Of a stretch of DNA of 64,000 nucleotides, positions 42,888 to 53,095 are shown piece by piece. The translations under genes and the position numbers were made by a program. Location of the stretch: NCBI RefSeq assembly GCF_000831645.3, contig NZ_CP012559.1, positions 1,116,001-1,180,000 of the forward strand. Reading direction: 5' to 3'. Source of the stretch: Companilactobacillus heilongjiangensis (GTDB taxonomy: Bacteria; Bacillota; Bacilli; Lactobacillales; Lactobacillaceae). Under the pieces are notes generated by a model, which did not search any database, was not told where the DNA came from, and worked only from the letters and a program-made list of their open reading frames with translations. Numbering within the stretch: position 1 is the stretch's first letter; the number at the start of each line of letters is the position of its first letter.

Positions 42888-44831
42888 TTAATTACGTTGT
42901 TTCTTAGCAGGTTTCCAAACACCATAGATAACACCGGCGATTACTGAACCAATAAGAACGGCTAGTAAGTAAAGCAATGGTTTGTTAGCAAGTGGTGTAA
43001 CGAAGATACCACCGTGAGGAGCAGGAACATTAACACTCCATAATTGTGTTAAACCACCACCGATGGCAGAACCGATAACACTTGATACGATAACGTGTAA
43101 TGGATCTCCGGCAGCAAATGGAATTGCACCTTCAGTGATAAATGATAAACCTAAAATGTAGTTTGAAAGACCGGCTTGTCTTTCTTGTTCTGTAAACTTA
43201 TCTTTCCAGAATGTTGTTGCAATGGCAATTGCTAGAGGTGGAATCATACCACCAACCATAACAGCAGCCATTAAAGCACCATCTTGTGTAGCTGTAAATG
43301 TACCAATAGCAAATGTGTAAGCAGCCTTGTTGAAAGGACCACCCATATCGATTGACATCATACCACCAAGCAAGGTACCTAAGATAACGGCGTTACCAGT
43401 ACCCATCGATTCTAGGAAGTGAGTAATTGCAGCGTTAACAACGGCAAAGACAGGGTCAACGATGAAGTACATGATTGCACCAGTTAGGAGTAGACCTAGG
43501 ACTGGGTAAATCAAGATAGTCTTTAGACCAGCTAAAGATTGTGGCAAGTTCTTGAGCCATTTCTTAAGTAAGACGATAACCCATCCGGCAATGAAACCGG
43601 CAAGTAGACCACCGATAAATCCGGCAGGACTCTTAGAACTGACAACTGAAGCTGTAGCTTGAGATGCCATGTAACCACCAACGAAACCAGGTAATAGGGC
43701 AGGACGATCACCAATTGAAACGGCAATGTATGCGGCTAAAACAGGGATCAAGAAACTGAAAGCATAGTTACCAACGTTATTGAAGAACAAGAACCATTGT
43801 GAATGTGCACCAACAGAGTTTTCCAATAGGAAGGAGATAGCCATTAAAATACCACCACCAACAACGAATGGAAGCATATTAGAAATACCATTCATTAAAT
43901 CGGCGTAAATTCTTGACCAAAGTGACTTCTTTTCTTCTGTATCATCTTCATCAGCGACAGCGCCACCTTCAGCATGGAAGACTGGAGCTTTTTGTTCAGC
44001 AGCTAAATTGATTAATTCTTCAGCTTTGTTGATACCATCACTAACGGGACGGTTAACTAAATGTTTGCCATCGAATCTTGGCATATCAACTTTCTTATCG
44101 GCAGCGATGATAACACCATCGGCACGGTTGATTTCACTAGCAGTAAGCTTGTGCTTAACACCTTCGGAACCGTTAGTTTCAACCTTGATGTCGATACCCA
44201 TCTTTTCAGCTTGTTCCTTCAAAGCGGCTTCAGCCATGTATGTGTGGGCAATACCAGTAGGGCAAGCAGTAACGGCAACAACGTAAGGTTTGTGTTCACC
44301 ATTTTGGTCAGCTTTTGCGGCTTCGGCTTCTTTAGCTTTTTGCTTAGCTTCATCAGCCTTGTCTTTAGCTTCTTTTGCTTGCATAGCATCATCGAATAAT
44401 GTTTGAACTTCATCAGCTGTCTTGGCAGCCTTTAAGTTCTTAACAAGTTCAGGATTAATTAATAATGATGATAATGCGGCTAAAGCTTGTAAGTGAAGGT
44501 TATCGGCACCGTCTGGAGCAGCAATCATAAAGAATAGGTAGGCTGGTTGGCCGTCTAATGATTGATAATCGATACCCTTGGCACTTTTAGCAAATAGTAC
44601 GGTAGCACGCTTAACGGCTTTGTCACGAGCATGTGGCATAGCAATTCCATCACCGATACCAGTACTTGTTTGTGCTTCACGTTTTAAAATATCAGCTTTA
44701 TATAAATCTTTATCGTCGATCACACCAACTTGATAGTACTTGTCTACCATTTCTTCAATGGCATCCTCTTTAGTAGTAGCTTTCAAGTCCATGATCATGG
44801 CGTCTTTTAATAGCAATTGTTTCAAGTCCAT
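42888..44831 (-). CDS. fruA: Fructose PTS permease, domain order EIIA-EIIB-EIIC
   Basis: A 647-residue PTS permease that takes up fructose as fructose 1-phosphate. EIIA comes first (phospho-His67 in GIAMPHARD), followed by an Ala/Lys/Glu-rich helical linker (about 150-180), EIIB (Cys190 in VTACPTGIAHTYM), and EIIC with about ten membrane segments (about 300-640). It is the last gene of a fruR-fruK-fruA operon, 18 bases after fruK. Compare the permuted B-C-A paralogue at 25623. Confidence 0.93.
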   Translation of the reverse strand: MDLKQLLLKDAMIMDLKATTKEDAIEEMVDKYYQVGVIDDKDLYKADILKREAQTSTGIGDGIAMPHARDKAVKRATVLFAKSAKGIDYQSLDGQPAYLFFMIAAPDGADNLHLQALAALSSLLINPELVKNLKAAKTADEVQTLFDDAMQAKEAKDKADEAKQKAKEAEAAKADQNGEHKPYVVAVTACPTGIAHTYMAEAALKEQAEKMGIDIKVETNGSEGVKHKLTASEINRADGVIIAADKKVDMPRFDGKHLVNRPVSDGINKAEELINLAAEQKAPVFHAEGGAVADEDDTEEKKSLWSRIYADLMNGISNMLPFVVGGGILMAISFLLENSVGAHSQWFLFFNNVGNYAFSFLIPVLAAYIAVSIGDRPALLPGFVGGYMASQATASVVSSKSPAGFIGGLLAGFIAGWVIVLLKKWLKNLPQSLAGLKTILIYPVLGLLLTGAIMYFIVDPVFAVVNAAITHFLESMGTGNAVILGTLLGGMMSIDMGGPFNKAAYTFAIGTFTATQDGALMAAVMVGGMIPPLAIAIATTFWKDKFTEQERQAGLSNYILGLSFITEGAIPFAAGDPLHVIVSSVIGSAIGGGLTQLWSVNVPAPHGGIFVTPLANKPLLYLLAVLIGSVIAGVIYGVWKPAKKQRN

Positions 44832-44849
44832 TTTAAAAGTCCCCCTCGA

Positions 44850-45770
44850 TTAGAGCTCTGTAATAGAAATATCTTGATAAACTTCGTCAATCTTTGTCTT
44901 TACGGCAATATCTTGACTGAAGGCTGTAGCTGATCCACAAGCAGCACCCATATGGAAGCTTTCGATTGGATCTTTTGTTTCCATGAATGTTCCAGCAAAA
45001 CCGGCGATCATTGAATCCCCAGCACCAACGGAATTGATAACAGTTCCTTTAGGAGCGTTGGCTTTGTATGCTGTGTCCTTAGTAACAAGTAGGGCGCCGT
45101 CACCAGCCATTGAGACAAGGACGTGTTTAGCACCTTTGTCCAACAGTTTACGAGCATAAGTAACAATCTCTTGTTCGCTATTAAGTTTGACATTGAATAA
45201 GTCAGCTAACTCGTGGTGATTAGGTTTAACAACTAGTGGGTGCAATGGCAAAGTATCTAGTAAAGCTTGACCAGTTGTATCGATGATAAATTCAGCGCCT
45301 TGCTTTTGAATCGTTTTAGCAATATCTAAATAGAATTTTGCGTCAAGATTTTTGCAAAGGCTTCCGGCCATGATAACAATGTCACCCGCACCGATACCGT
45401 TAAGGTTGTTCATGAAAGCTTGTCTCTCATCGTCACTGATCATTGGACCAGCACCGTTGATCTCAGTTTCCTCATTTTGTTCAACGGCATTAATCTTAAC
45501 GTTGATACGAGTGTCTTCTTTAACTTTAGTAAAAGAAGTTTTTAGTTCGTGTTGTGAAAGCAATTCTTCAAACATTGAACCAGTAGCACCACCGACAAAT
45601 CCTAAAGCAGTTGAATCAATCTTCAAAGCTTTGAGAATTCTGGAAACGTTGATACCTTTACCACCAGGAAGTTTAACATCGCTTGATGTACGGTTAACTT
45701 CGCCAGTATTTAATTGCTTCAATTGCAAAACATAATCAATTGAAGGGTTGACTGTAATTGTATAAATCAA
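44850..45770 (-). CDS. fruK: 1-phosphofructokinase
   Basis: 306 residues, PfkB family. It converts fructose 1-phosphate to fructose 1,6-bisphosphate with ATP. Motifs: LPGGKGINVSRIL near the N terminus and the catalytic loop NSVGAGDSMIAGF near residue 250. The start codon directly follows the fruR stop (no gap), so translation is probably coupled. Middle gene of the classical fruRKA operon. Confidence 0.94.
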   Translation of the reverse strand: MIYTITVNPSIDYVLQLKQLNTGEVNRTSSDVKLPGGKGINVSRILKALKIDSTALGFVGGATGSMFEELLSQHELKTSFTKVKEDTRINVKINAVEQNEETEINGAGPMISDDERQAFMNNLNGIGAGDIVIMAGSLCKNLDAKFYLDIAKTIQKQGAEFIIDTTGQALLDTLPLHPLVVKPNHHELADLFNVKLNSEQEIVTYARKLLDKGAKHVLVSMAGDGALLVTKDTAYKANAPKGTVINSVGAGDSMIAGFAGTFMETKDPIESFHMGAACGSATAFSQDIAVKTKIDEVYQDISITEL

Positions 45771-46523
45771 CTAAATAGCCTCCGTTATCTTTGTATACTT
45801 GTTTAAAATGCTTGTTTCTTTTTCCGACAACTTGTTAGTAATCAATGGTACTTCAGCTAAAGTCGCAAAACGGCTAAAACTGACTTGCGAAAACTTAGAA
45901 CTATCAGATAAGACATAAGCCTGATTTGATTGTGCGATTGCTAGGCTCTTTATGGCTGCTTCTTCAGGATCTGGCGTTGTGTAACCAGCATCAACTGAAA
46001 AGCCGTTAGTTCCTAGAAATGCACGATCAAAATGGTAATTCTCTAAAGTTTGGATGATATTTGCTCCAACCAAAGCTTTAGTAGATGACTTTAATCTCCC
46101 CCCAGGAAGAAATGTGTTCACGTTGTAATCGGCCAGCATCGAAGCATTGTCAACGCTGTTGGTAATAACTAACAGATCGTTATGTTCTATTAAATAAGGA
46201 ATCATGAATTGAATCGTTGTCCCTGAATCAAGGAAGATGACTTCATGGTTTCGAACAAGTCCTGCAGCTGTTTGGCCAATCATTTTCTTTTCATTAATAT
46301 GAACGGCAGCTTTTTGAGAAAGTGCGGGTTCTTCATGTAAAGAAATAACGTTTTGAGCACCACCGTGAATTCTTAGAAGTTTATGACAATTCTCTAAATC
46401 TTGGAGATCACGGCGCAAGGTGGATTCTGAAGCACCAGTTAATGGAATTAAGTCGTGGAGTTTGACAATATTATGTAATTTTAATTGATCTAAAATAATT
46501 TGTTGTCTTTCTTCGGTAAGCAC
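45771..46523 (-). CDS. fruR: DeoR-family regulator of the fructose operon
   Basis: A 250-residue DeoR-type repressor with an N-terminal helix-turn-helix (LHDLIPLTGASESTLRRDLQ, about 18-40) and a C-terminal sugar-phosphate sensor domain (DeoRC; VIFLDSGTT). Start is GTG 46523 with GAGGTG upstream. It is first in an operon with fruK and fruA and most likely controls its own promoter in response to fructose 1-phosphate. Five TCA-starting repeats at exact 10-bp spacing lie just before it. Confidence 0.9.
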   Translation of the reverse strand: MLTEERQQIILDQLKLHNIVKLHDLIPLTGASESTLRRDLQDLENCHKLLRIHGGAQNVISLHEEPALSQKAAVHINEKKMIGQTAAGLVRNHEVIFLDSGTTIQFMIPYLIEHNDLLVITNSVDNASMLADYNVNTFLPGGRLKSSTKALVGANIIQTLENYHFDRAFLGTNGFSVDAGYTTPDPEEAAIKSLAIAQSNQAYVLSDSSKFSQVSFSRFATLAEVPLITNKLSEKETSILNKYTKITEAI

Positions 46524-46563
46524 TTACATCACCTCACAAGTGATATAATACATCCATATTCAT

Positions 46564-46609
46564 TCAAAATCAATCATAAATTTTCAAAAACAGTCAAAAA
46601 CGGTCAGAG
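46564..46609. promoter_or_regulatory. Phased operator array for FruR
   Basis: TCAAAA or variants begin at 46564, 46574, 46584, 46594 and 46604: TCAAAA, TCATAA, TCAAAA, TCAAAA, TCAGAG. The exact 10-bp period places them on one DNA face. Location directly before fruR fits an operator. A/T-rich sequence with likely -10 (TATTAT-like) lies between the array and the gene. Confidence 0.55.
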
Positions 46610-46724
46610 AATATCGATTCTTTTATAAAAGACTGGACAATCAATATCAGTTCAAAGTATTATGAAGTCTGTTTTTGTGCTAAAATTTAGAAATGATAAT
46701 TATAGTTTAGAAAGGGGGATTTTA

Positions 46725-47999
46725 ATGTTTGTAGATAACGTTAAAATCACCGTTAGATCCGGAAAGGGTGGCGACGGGGCTGTAGCCTTCCGTCACGAAA
46801 AATATACTCCACTCGGTGGACCTTCCGGCGGTGATGGTGGTCGCGGTGGCGATATCATCTTAAAGGCTAATGAAGGTATGAATACTTTAATGGACTTTAG
46901 ATACAAGAGAATTTTTAAGGCTGAACCAGGTCAAAATGGTCAGATCAAGGGGATGTACGGACATAAAGCAGATCCCGTTTATATTAAAGTTCCTACGGGA
47001 ACTTCAGTATATGATGAAGAAAGCGGTCGTTTAATTGGCGACTTGACTGAAAACAACCAAGAATTAGTAGTTGCCAAGGGTGGTAACGGTGGACGTGGAA
47101 ACATTCACTTTGCTAATTCCAGAAATCAAGCTCCAGAAGTTGCCGAAAATGGTGAGCCTGGACAAGAGAAATTTATCAAGCTTGAGTTGAAGTTGATTGC
47201 TGATGTTGGATTGGTTGGTTTTCCATCTGTTGGTAAATCTACCTTATTATCTGTTGCTACATCTGCTCGACCAAAGATTGCGGCATATCACTTTACGACA
47301 TTGTCACCTAACCTAGGAATGGTTAGATTAGATGATGGACGTGATTTTGTTATTGCCGATTTACCCGGTTTGATTGAGGGTGCATCTAACGGTGTCGGTT
47401 TGGGTATTCAATTCCTACGCCACGTTGAACGTACTCGAGTTATCTTGCACTTAGTTGACATGGATCCTAACAATGGTCGTGATCCATACGAAGATTATTT
47501 GGCAATTAGAAAAGAATTAGGAAATTATGATGAGAACGTTTTGTCACGTCCCGAGGTTATCGTACCAACTAAGTTGGATATTCCTGGTTCTGAAGAACGA
47601 CTAGCTGAATTCAAAGAGAAGTTGCCAGAAGATGCTGATATTTTCGCAATTTCAAGTGTTAAACATACTGGTGTGAAAGCGTTGATGAATCACACGAGTG
47701 AAGTATTATCTAAGGCAGAGCCAATTCACTTTGACGTTCAAACTGACGAAGATAAAGAATACAACTTTGAACCAGAAGAAAAGGCATTTACGATTGAAAA
47801 AGAGGCCGATCACGACTTTGTTGTTAAGGGTGCTAAGGTTGAATTACTTCTTCAAAGAACCAACTTGGATCACCAAGATGGTATTATGCTGTTTGCTAGA
47901 AAACTAAAATCTATGGGTATTGAAGATGCATTGATCGATGCAGGAGCTGAGTCAGGTGATTCAGTAACAATTCTCGATTTCACTTTTGAATTTATTTAG
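46725..47999 (+). CDS. obgE: GTPase ObgE
   Basis: 424 residues from ATG 46725, which has AAAGGGGG upstream; the longer frame from 46662 lacks a ribosome site. Obg is an essential GTPase tied to 50S ribosome assembly and stress. Order: glycine-rich Obg domain (1-158; [28 protein letters not shown]), G domain with P-loop [13 protein letters not shown] and TKLD-like motifs, and a C-terminal OCT domain. Full length. The next gene lies 14 bases downstream. Confidence 0.95.
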   Translation: MFVDNVKITVRSGKGGDGAVAFRHEKYTPLGGPSGGDGGRGGDIILKANEGMNTLMDFRYKRIFKAEPGQNGQIKGMYGHKADPVYIKVPTGTSVYDEESGRLIGDLTENNQELVVAKGGNGGRGNIHFANSRNQAPEVAENGEPGQEKFIKLELKLIADVGLVGFPSVGKSTLLSVATSARPKIAAYHFTTLSPNLGMVRLDDGRDFVIADLPGLIEGASNGVGLGIQFLRHVERTRVILHLVDMDPNNGRDPYEDYLAIRKELGNYDENVLSRPEVIVPTKLDIPGSEERLAEFKEKLPEDADIFAISSVKHTGVKALMNHTSEVLSKAEPIHFDVQTDEDKEYNFEPEEKAFTIEKEADHDFVVKGAKVELLLQRTNLDHQDGIMLFARKLKSMGIEDALIDAGAESGDSVTILDFTFEFI

Positions 48000-48013
48000 G
48001 GGCAATAGATAAA

Positions 48014-49942
48014 ATGAATAAATCACCAAAAAGAAGATTTATTACTGGATTTGATGGACTACGTACTTTAGGGGTTATTGGTGTAATTATGTATCACTTG
48101 AATCCCAATGTTTTTTCCGGCGGATATTTGGGGGTTCCAATTTTCTTCCTTATATCGGGTTACTTAATCACAGATCATTTTTTTAATACTGTTGATTATG
48201 GTGGTTCATTCTCGTTAAGTAATTTTTACATTAAAAGAGTTAAGCGATTATATCCCGGGATGCTTTTTGTGTTATTAGCATCTGGGGCATATATCGTGAT
48301 GTTTTTAAAGGGGCTGTTGTACCATTTAGACCAGATTTTCGTAACAAATGTCTTGAATGTTTATAACTGGTGGCAAATTTTTAACGGTCAATCATATTTT
48401 GAAAGATTCGCTAATAATGAATCACCATTTACACATTTATGGACTTTGTCTATTGAAGGTCAGTTCTATATTATTTGGCCAATTTTGTTAATTCTATTTG
48501 CCAAATATGGTGTTAAAAAGAGTCGTATCTTTGGATTCTCAATGATTCTTTCAATTGCTTCAGCAATCTGGATGGCTATTTTGTTCAAGCCGGGTGTTGA
48601 TCCAAGTAGAATTTATTATGGTACAGATACAAGATTATTCTCAATTTTACTTGGTTGTGGTCTAGCTTTGATTTGGCCAGCTGAGAAGTTGAAGAGTGGC
48701 TTGAAGAAGAATGACAAATTAAAACTTAATTTAGTTGGTTTGCTGTCATTTGCTTTGATGCTACTAATGATCTTTACAATTAAGGATTCAGATCCATTCT
48801 TGTATCGTGGTGGGATGTTTATCTTCTCAATCACGACATGTATCTTTATCGGAGTTGTTGCACATCCAGATTCATTCTGGAACGGCGTTTTATCAAACCG
48901 AGTTTTCCATTATGTCGGTACGAGAAGTTATGGGCTTTACTTGTATCAATTTCCTGTAATGATTTTCTTCGAATCAAAGTTCAGAAACATTGCTGATCAT
49001 CCAATCCTTTATCCTGTGATTGAGGTTATCTTGATTGTCTTAGTAACTGAATTTTCATTCAGATTCGTCGAACAACCATTGGCTCACGCTAAATGGAGTG
49101 ATGTTAAGAAGTTCTTCCGTTCATCAACTGCCGTTCAACGTGTTTTGGCATTAGTAATCGCTGTGATCTGTTTAACTGGTTCATACGGTGTCGTTAAAGC
49201 TGTTAGTGCACCAAAGCCTAACGTCAACCACAGTCAACTAGCTAATAAGATTACTAAGAATGAAAAGGCTACTAAGGCTAAGAAAGCTAAAGCAATTGCA
49301 AACTTGAAGAAGGCTAAGGACAAGCAAAAGAACGTAACTGGCAAGATGTCAGATGCTGATTATGCTCGTTACAAGAAAGCTGCTAAGAGTCACCCAATCA
49401 ATACTGAATTTGAAAAGTATGGTTTGAGTCAGATTGACTTGCAACGTTTAAAGGATGTTCCTTTGACTGCTGTCGGTGATTCAGTTATGGCTGATGGTTC
49501 CGATAACTTCTTGAAGTTGTTCGATGACAAGAAAGTTATCATTGATGCTGCGGTTAGTCGTCAGATGGGTGCCAGTCTTGATCTTTTGCAAAATTACAAG
49601 AGTCAAGGCGTTCTAGCATCTAATGTCTTGATTGGTCTAGGTACTAACGGACCATTCAATATGGATCAAGTTGGTCAAATTATGCAATTAGTTGGTCCTA
49701 AACGTCATGTTTACTGGATTAATGTTCACGTACCAACAAGACCTTGGGAAAAGACTGTTAATGGAGTCTTATCTCAAGCAACAGCTAAGTATAAGAATTT
49801 GACTGTGATTGACTGGAATGGATACTCACAAGGTCACACAGACTGGTTCTATGATGATAATGTACATCCAAATCCAGACGGATCGATGTACTATACTTCG
49901 TTTGTCACAAAAGAAATTTTGAAATCATTAGACAAAAAATAG
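48014..49942 (+). CDS. OatA-type peptidoglycan O-acetyltransferase
   Basis: A 642-residue membrane acyltransferase. An N-terminal acyltransferase-3 domain (about 1-375, ten or eleven membrane segments; GFDGLRTLGVIGVIMYHL) is joined by a Lys/Ala-rich linker (about 395-450) to an extracellular SGNH esterase-like domain. Ser lies in AVGDSVMADG and the Asp/His pair in YDDNVHPNPDG. This is the OatA layout, which acetylates muramic acid and gives lysozyme resistance. The exact target (MurNAc, GlcNAc or teichoic acid) is not certain. Co-directional with obgE and rnz. Confidence 0.87.
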   Translation: MNKSPKRRFITGFDGLRTLGVIGVIMYHLNPNVFSGGYLGVPIFFLISGYLITDHFFNTVDYGGSFSLSNFYIKRVKRLYPGMLFVLLASGAYIVMFLKGLLYHLDQIFVTNVLNVYNWWQIFNGQSYFERFANNESPFTHLWTLSIEGQFYIIWPILLILFAKYGVKKSRIFGFSMILSIASAIWMAILFKPGVDPSRIYYGTDTRLFSILLGCGLALIWPAEKLKSGLKKNDKLKLNLVGLLSFALMLLMIFTIKDSDPFLYRGGMFIFSITTCIFIGVVAHPDSFWNGVLSNRVFHYVGTRSYGLYLYQFPVMIFFESKFRNIADHPILYPVIEVILIVLVTEFSFRFVEQPLAHAKWSDVKKFFRSSTAVQRVLALVIAVICLTGSYGVVKAVSAPKPNVNHSQLANKITKNEKATKAKKAKAIANLKKAKDKQKNVTGKMSDADYARYKKAAKSHPINTEFEKYGLSQIDLQRLKDVPLTAVGDSVMADGSDNFLKLFDDKKVIIDAAVSRQMGASLDLLQNYKSQGVLASNVLIGLGTNGPFNMDQVGQIMQLVGPKRHVYWINVHVPTRPWEKTVNGVLSQATAKYKNLTVIDWNGYSQGHTDWFYDDNVHPNPDGSMYYTSFVTKEILKSLDKK

Positions 49943-49955
49943 ATAGGATTTTTTT

Positions 49956-50882
49956 ATGGAATTAGAATTTTTAGGAACTGGTGCCGGAGTTCCATCAAAG
50001 AGCCGCAACGTTTCGAGCACTGCGTTAAAAATGCTTGATGAGCGCAATGAAGTTTGGCTCTTTGACGTCGGCGAAGCGACACAACATCAAATATTAAAAA
50101 CAGCAATCAAGCCTCGTAAAATAACTAAAATCTTTATCTCTCATTTGCATGGCGATCATATTTTTGGTTTGCCAGGTTTATTAGCTAGTCGTGCCAATCA
50201 AGGCGGTGAAGCTCCATTGGAGATTTATGGACCAGTGGGTATTAAAGAATACGTTCAGACGTCCTTGAAGGTAACTGGCAGTAGATTGAGCTATCAAATT
50301 AAATATATCGAATTGAAAAATGAAGGCGAAATTTTCAATGACAAGACTTTTAGCGTTTACGCCGGCAAGTTGAAACATCGGATTACTTGTTTTGGTTATC
50401 GAGTGGTCGAAAAGCCACGTGTTGGTGAGTTATTAGTTGATAAGTTACAGGAATACCACATTCCAAATGGACCAATTTTTGGTCAATTGAAGGCTGGTAA
50501 AGTTGTGACATTAGACGATGGAACTGTTTTAGATGGGAAAGATTTCATCGGACCCGACAAACCAAGTAAAATCGTTACAATTATTTCTGACACGCGCTAT
50601 ACTCCGGAAATCGATGAATTGTCGAAAGATGCTGATGTTATTGTGCATGAGTCGACATTTTCTAACGATGAAAAGAAGTTGGCCTACAACTATTATCATT
50701 CCACAGCCACTCAAGCAGCCGAACTTGCTAAAAGAAGCCATGCTAAAGGTTTGATTTTGACACATATTTCTGCCAGATATACTGGTAGAGGTGCTTTGAT
50801 CTTACAAAAGGAAGCTCAAAAAATCTTTAAGAACACTCGTGTAGCTAGTGATTTTGATTTGTATGAGGTACCTTTTAAATAG
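49956..50882 (+). CDS. rnz: Ribonuclease Z
   Basis: A 308-residue metallo-beta-lactamase-fold endoribonuclease that trims the 3' ends of tRNA precursors. The metal motif is FISHLHGDH, with further ligands in [15 protein letters not shown] and ILTHIS; an exosite-like insertion is present in the middle. Length matches the long bacterial form. It lies 13 bases after the acyltransferase gene and 14 before the next gene, so it is part of a run of closely packed genes. Confidence 0.94.
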   Translation: MELEFLGTGAGVPSKSRNVSSTALKMLDERNEVWLFDVGEATQHQILKTAIKPRKITKIFISHLHGDHIFGLPGLLASRANQGGEAPLEIYGPVGIKEYVQTSLKVTGSRLSYQIKYIELKNEGEIFNDKTFSVYAGKLKHRITCFGYRVVEKPRVGELLVDKLQEYHIPNGPIFGQLKAGKVVTLDDGTVLDGKDFIGPDKPSKIVTIISDTRYTPEIDELSKDADVIVHESTFSNDEKKLAYNYYHSTATQAAELAKRSHAKGLILTHISARYTGRGALILQKEAQKIFKNTRVASDFDLYEVPFK

Positions 50883-50896
50883 AAAAGAGGATGAAT

Positions 50897-51694
50897 ATGA
50901 CTAATTTATTGAATCAAACAGTTGTTGTTACTGGTGCATCTTCAGGTATCGGTAAGGACGTTGCTGTTAACGCTGCTAAATGTGGCGCCAACTTGATTTT
51001 AATTGCCAGAAATGAAGACAAGTTGTTGCAAGTTAAGAATGAATGTATTCGTGTCGGTGCTGAGAGTGCCCACCATGAATACCTTTCAGTTGATATGAGC
51101 GATGCAAATCAAATCAGTGATGCAGTTGACAAAATTGCTGATATTAGTGATGATATCGACGTATTAGTCAATGCCGCTGGTTTTGGGGACTTTTCAAATT
51201 ACTTGGATACCGATTTTGACAAAGTTGAAAAGATGTTCCGTGTGAATGTTTTAGGACTAATGTTGATGACACGATTGGTTGCATCAGGTATGATTGAGAA
51301 TGGTCGTGGACATATTATTAACATCGGTTCAATGGCTGGAAAGATGACAACACCTAAGTCTGCTGCTTATGCGGCAACTAAAGCGGCTGTAATCGCCTTT
51401 TCAGACGGTCTAAGGCTGGAATTGAAGCCTATGGGTGTTTATGTTACAACGGTCAATCCAGGCCCTGTAGACACGAATTTCTTCAATGTCGCCGATCATT
51501 CAGGCAACTATCTTGATTCAGTAAAATATTTCGTTCTTGATCCTGATAAGTTGGCTTGGGAAATTGTTAATACGTTTGGTCGTTCAAAGCGTGAAATCAA
51601 TCGTCCACGTTACATGGAATTGGCAGCAGTACTTTATAAGGTTGCTCCAAGTCTTGGGGATTACTTTGCTTCAACACTGGGCAATCGCAAATAG
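50897..51694 (+). CDS. Short-chain dehydrogenase/reductase
   Basis: A 265-residue SDR of the classical type. The NAD(P) motif is TGASSGIGK at about 12-20, NAAGFG marks the second motif, and the catalytic Ser, Tyr and Lys are in NIGSMAG and YAATKAA. Start at ATG 50897, because GAGG is 7 bases before it and too close to the ATG at 50891. Substrate unknown; genes of this type next to rnz occur in many lactobacilli. Confidence 0.88.
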   Translation: MTNLLNQTVVVTGASSGIGKDVAVNAAKCGANLILIARNEDKLLQVKNECIRVGAESAHHEYLSVDMSDANQISDAVDKIADISDDIDVLVNAAGFGDFSNYLDTDFDKVEKMFRVNVLGLMLMTRLVASGMIENGRGHIINIGSMAGKMTTPKSAAYAATKAAVIAFSDGLRLELKPMGVYVTTVNPGPVDTNFFNVADHSGNYLDSVKYFVLDPDKLAWEIVNTFGRSKREINRPRYMELAAVLYKVAPSLGDYFASTLGNRK

Positions 51695-51706
51695 GGGAGG
51701 ATTCAC

Positions 51707-52021
51707 ATGAAGGGTAAACAATCAAGATTCGTAATTGGCTTAGTTATTACTTTAATCGTCGTAATCTTTGCCGTTTTGAATGTTAATCCAGTGACGGTCA
51801 GCTTTGGCTTTACCAGAGTTAAGTTACCATTGATTATCTTGATCATCGTTACGTTGTTGTTAGGTGCCGTTATTACGATGCTTCTAGCAACGACAGGCAA
51901 GAAGAAAGATGATGACTTAAATCGTCATGCTAAGAAACAAATTTCCAAAGTTAAAGTTTCAAACGACAACCAAATTGCTGATGCATTAAAAGAAAATAAT
52001 GTAAAAAAGCAAACAAAATAG
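51707..52021 (+). CDS. LapA-domain small membrane protein
   Basis: 104 residues with two membrane segments (about 7-25 and 40-62) separated by NVNPVTVSFGFTRVKLPL, the pattern of the LapA/DUF1049 family, and a basic cytosolic tail with KKKDDDLNRHAKK. Gram-positive members have no lipopolysaccharide role and their function is unknown. GGGGAGG precedes the ATG. It is the last gene of the run that begins at obgE. Confidence 0.78.
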   Translation: MKGKQSRFVIGLVITLIVVIFAVLNVNPVTVSFGFTRVKLPLIILIIVTLLLGAVITMLLATTGKKKDDDLNRHAKKQISKVKVSNDNQIADALKENNVKKQTK

Positions 52022-52030
52022 TAAATTTGC

Positions 52031-52059
52031 TTGCTCAAACGTTTTTATGATAGTATTAT
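52031..52059 (+). promoter_or_regulatory. Promoter of rpmF
   Basis: -35 TTGCTC (52031-52036), 17-base spacer, -10 TATTAT (52054-52059), about 50 bases before the rpmF start. Confidence 0.5.
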
Positions 52060-52108
52060 ATTAAACGTTAGATTTGATTGAGTTAATAAATAAAAGGAGT
52101 TTTTAAAT

Positions 52109-52291
52109 ATGGCTGTTCCAAAGAGAAAAACATCAAAACAAAGAAAGCGTTCAAGACGCGCACATCTTAAGTTAAGTACACCAAACATGCAATTCGACGT
52201 TGCTTCAGGTGAATATCGTTTAAGTCACCATGTTTCACCATCAGGTATGTACAAGGGTGAAAAAGTTATCGACGATAGCAAAGAAGCTTAA
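52109..52291 (+). CDS. rpmF: 50S ribosomal protein L32, cysteine-free form
   Basis: 60 residues, strongly basic, beginning [19 protein letters not shown], which is diagnostic for L32. The zinc-binding cysteines of the C+ type are absent, so this is the zinc-independent (C-) form. AAGGAG precedes the ATG and a terminator follows closely, so it is a one-gene transcript. Confidence 0.96.
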   Translation: MAVPKRKTSKQRKRSRRAHLKLSTPNMQFDVASGEYRLSHHVSPSGMYKGEKVIDDSKEA

Positions 52292-52295
52292 TGAG

Positions 52296-52325
52296 AAAGT
52301 CAAGTTAAACTTGGCTTTTTTTTAA
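52296..52325 (+). terminator. Intrinsic terminator
   Basis: Stem AAGTCAAGTT / ACTTGGCTT followed by eight T, 8 bases after rpmF. Confidence 0.85.
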
Positions 52326-52348
52326 TATATTAAATAGATGGAGTAACG

Positions 52349-53089
52349 ATGATAATGAAGAAATTAAAGTACGTATTATTGATGGTTATTCCGCTATTCT
52401 TTTTGTTACTAACTGGCTGTTCCAAAATGAACCTTTCGACAACCAAAAAAGAGTACAGCGCTGACGGATTAGTTGCTGTAGTTAAAGGTCAAGCTAAGAA
52501 CTATGACAAGTTAACTTATACGGTTAATGGCAAGACTCAAAAGGTTTCAGTCGATGGTGGTCATTTTGCTATTTCTGTACCTGTTTCAACTAAGGACCAA
52601 AATGTTCGCATTAAAGCAACAAATGGCGATAAGGTTGAGACTAAATTAGTTAAAGTGAAGAAAGCCAAGGCACTAGAGAGCTACCTGACTTTTGCTCAGA
52701 CATATAACTATACGTTATTATCAATGGGACAACCCACAGATCAATTGCAATTGATCACAAAAAACGGGATATTCACGCACAAGAAGAGTGACGGAACTGA
52801 GTGGTATTACAACGTTCAAGACAATCAATTGATGGGTATTGCAACGAAGTTCACTTACAAGGATTTGAAATCAAAGACTGGTCAAAAGAATATGGCAACT
52901 GATTTGATGATTACATCGAAATTGCTTGGTGCCGATGGTAAGCAAGTTTTGAAAGACTTCGGTAAGCAAACAAAGAATGCCAGCAAGAATTCTACTAAGA
53001 CTTCGATGAAACAAATTACTTCTAATGGTGTTAACTTCAACATCAATTTATCTATGAAAGAATTTTATCTTTATGTTACTAAGTATTAG
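52349..53089 (+). CDS. Lipoprotein of unknown function
   Basis: 246 residues with a lipoprotein signal: basic start, hydrophobic core and the lipobox LLTGC (Cys24, or Cys22 if the ATG at 52355 is used). GGAG lies 6 bases before the first ATG and 12 before the second. After the lipid anchor come a strand-rich segment with TYTVNGKTQKVSVDGGHFAI (about 55-75), and a helical Lys/Ser-rich part. The product would be attached to the outer face of the membrane. I do not recognise a family. Confidence 0.75.
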   Translation: MIMKKLKYVLLMVIPLFFLLLTGCSKMNLSTTKKEYSADGLVAVVKGQAKNYDKLTYTVNGKTQKVSVDGGHFAISVPVSTKDQNVRIKATNGDKVETKLVKVKKAKALESYLTFAQTYNYTLLSMGQPTDQLQLITKNGIFTHKKSDGTEWYYNVQDNQLMGIATKFTYKDLKSKTGQKNMATDLMITSKLLGADGKQVLKDFGKQTKNASKNSTKTSMKQITSNGVNFNINLSMKEFYLYVTKY

Positions 53090-53095
53090 CTGGGG

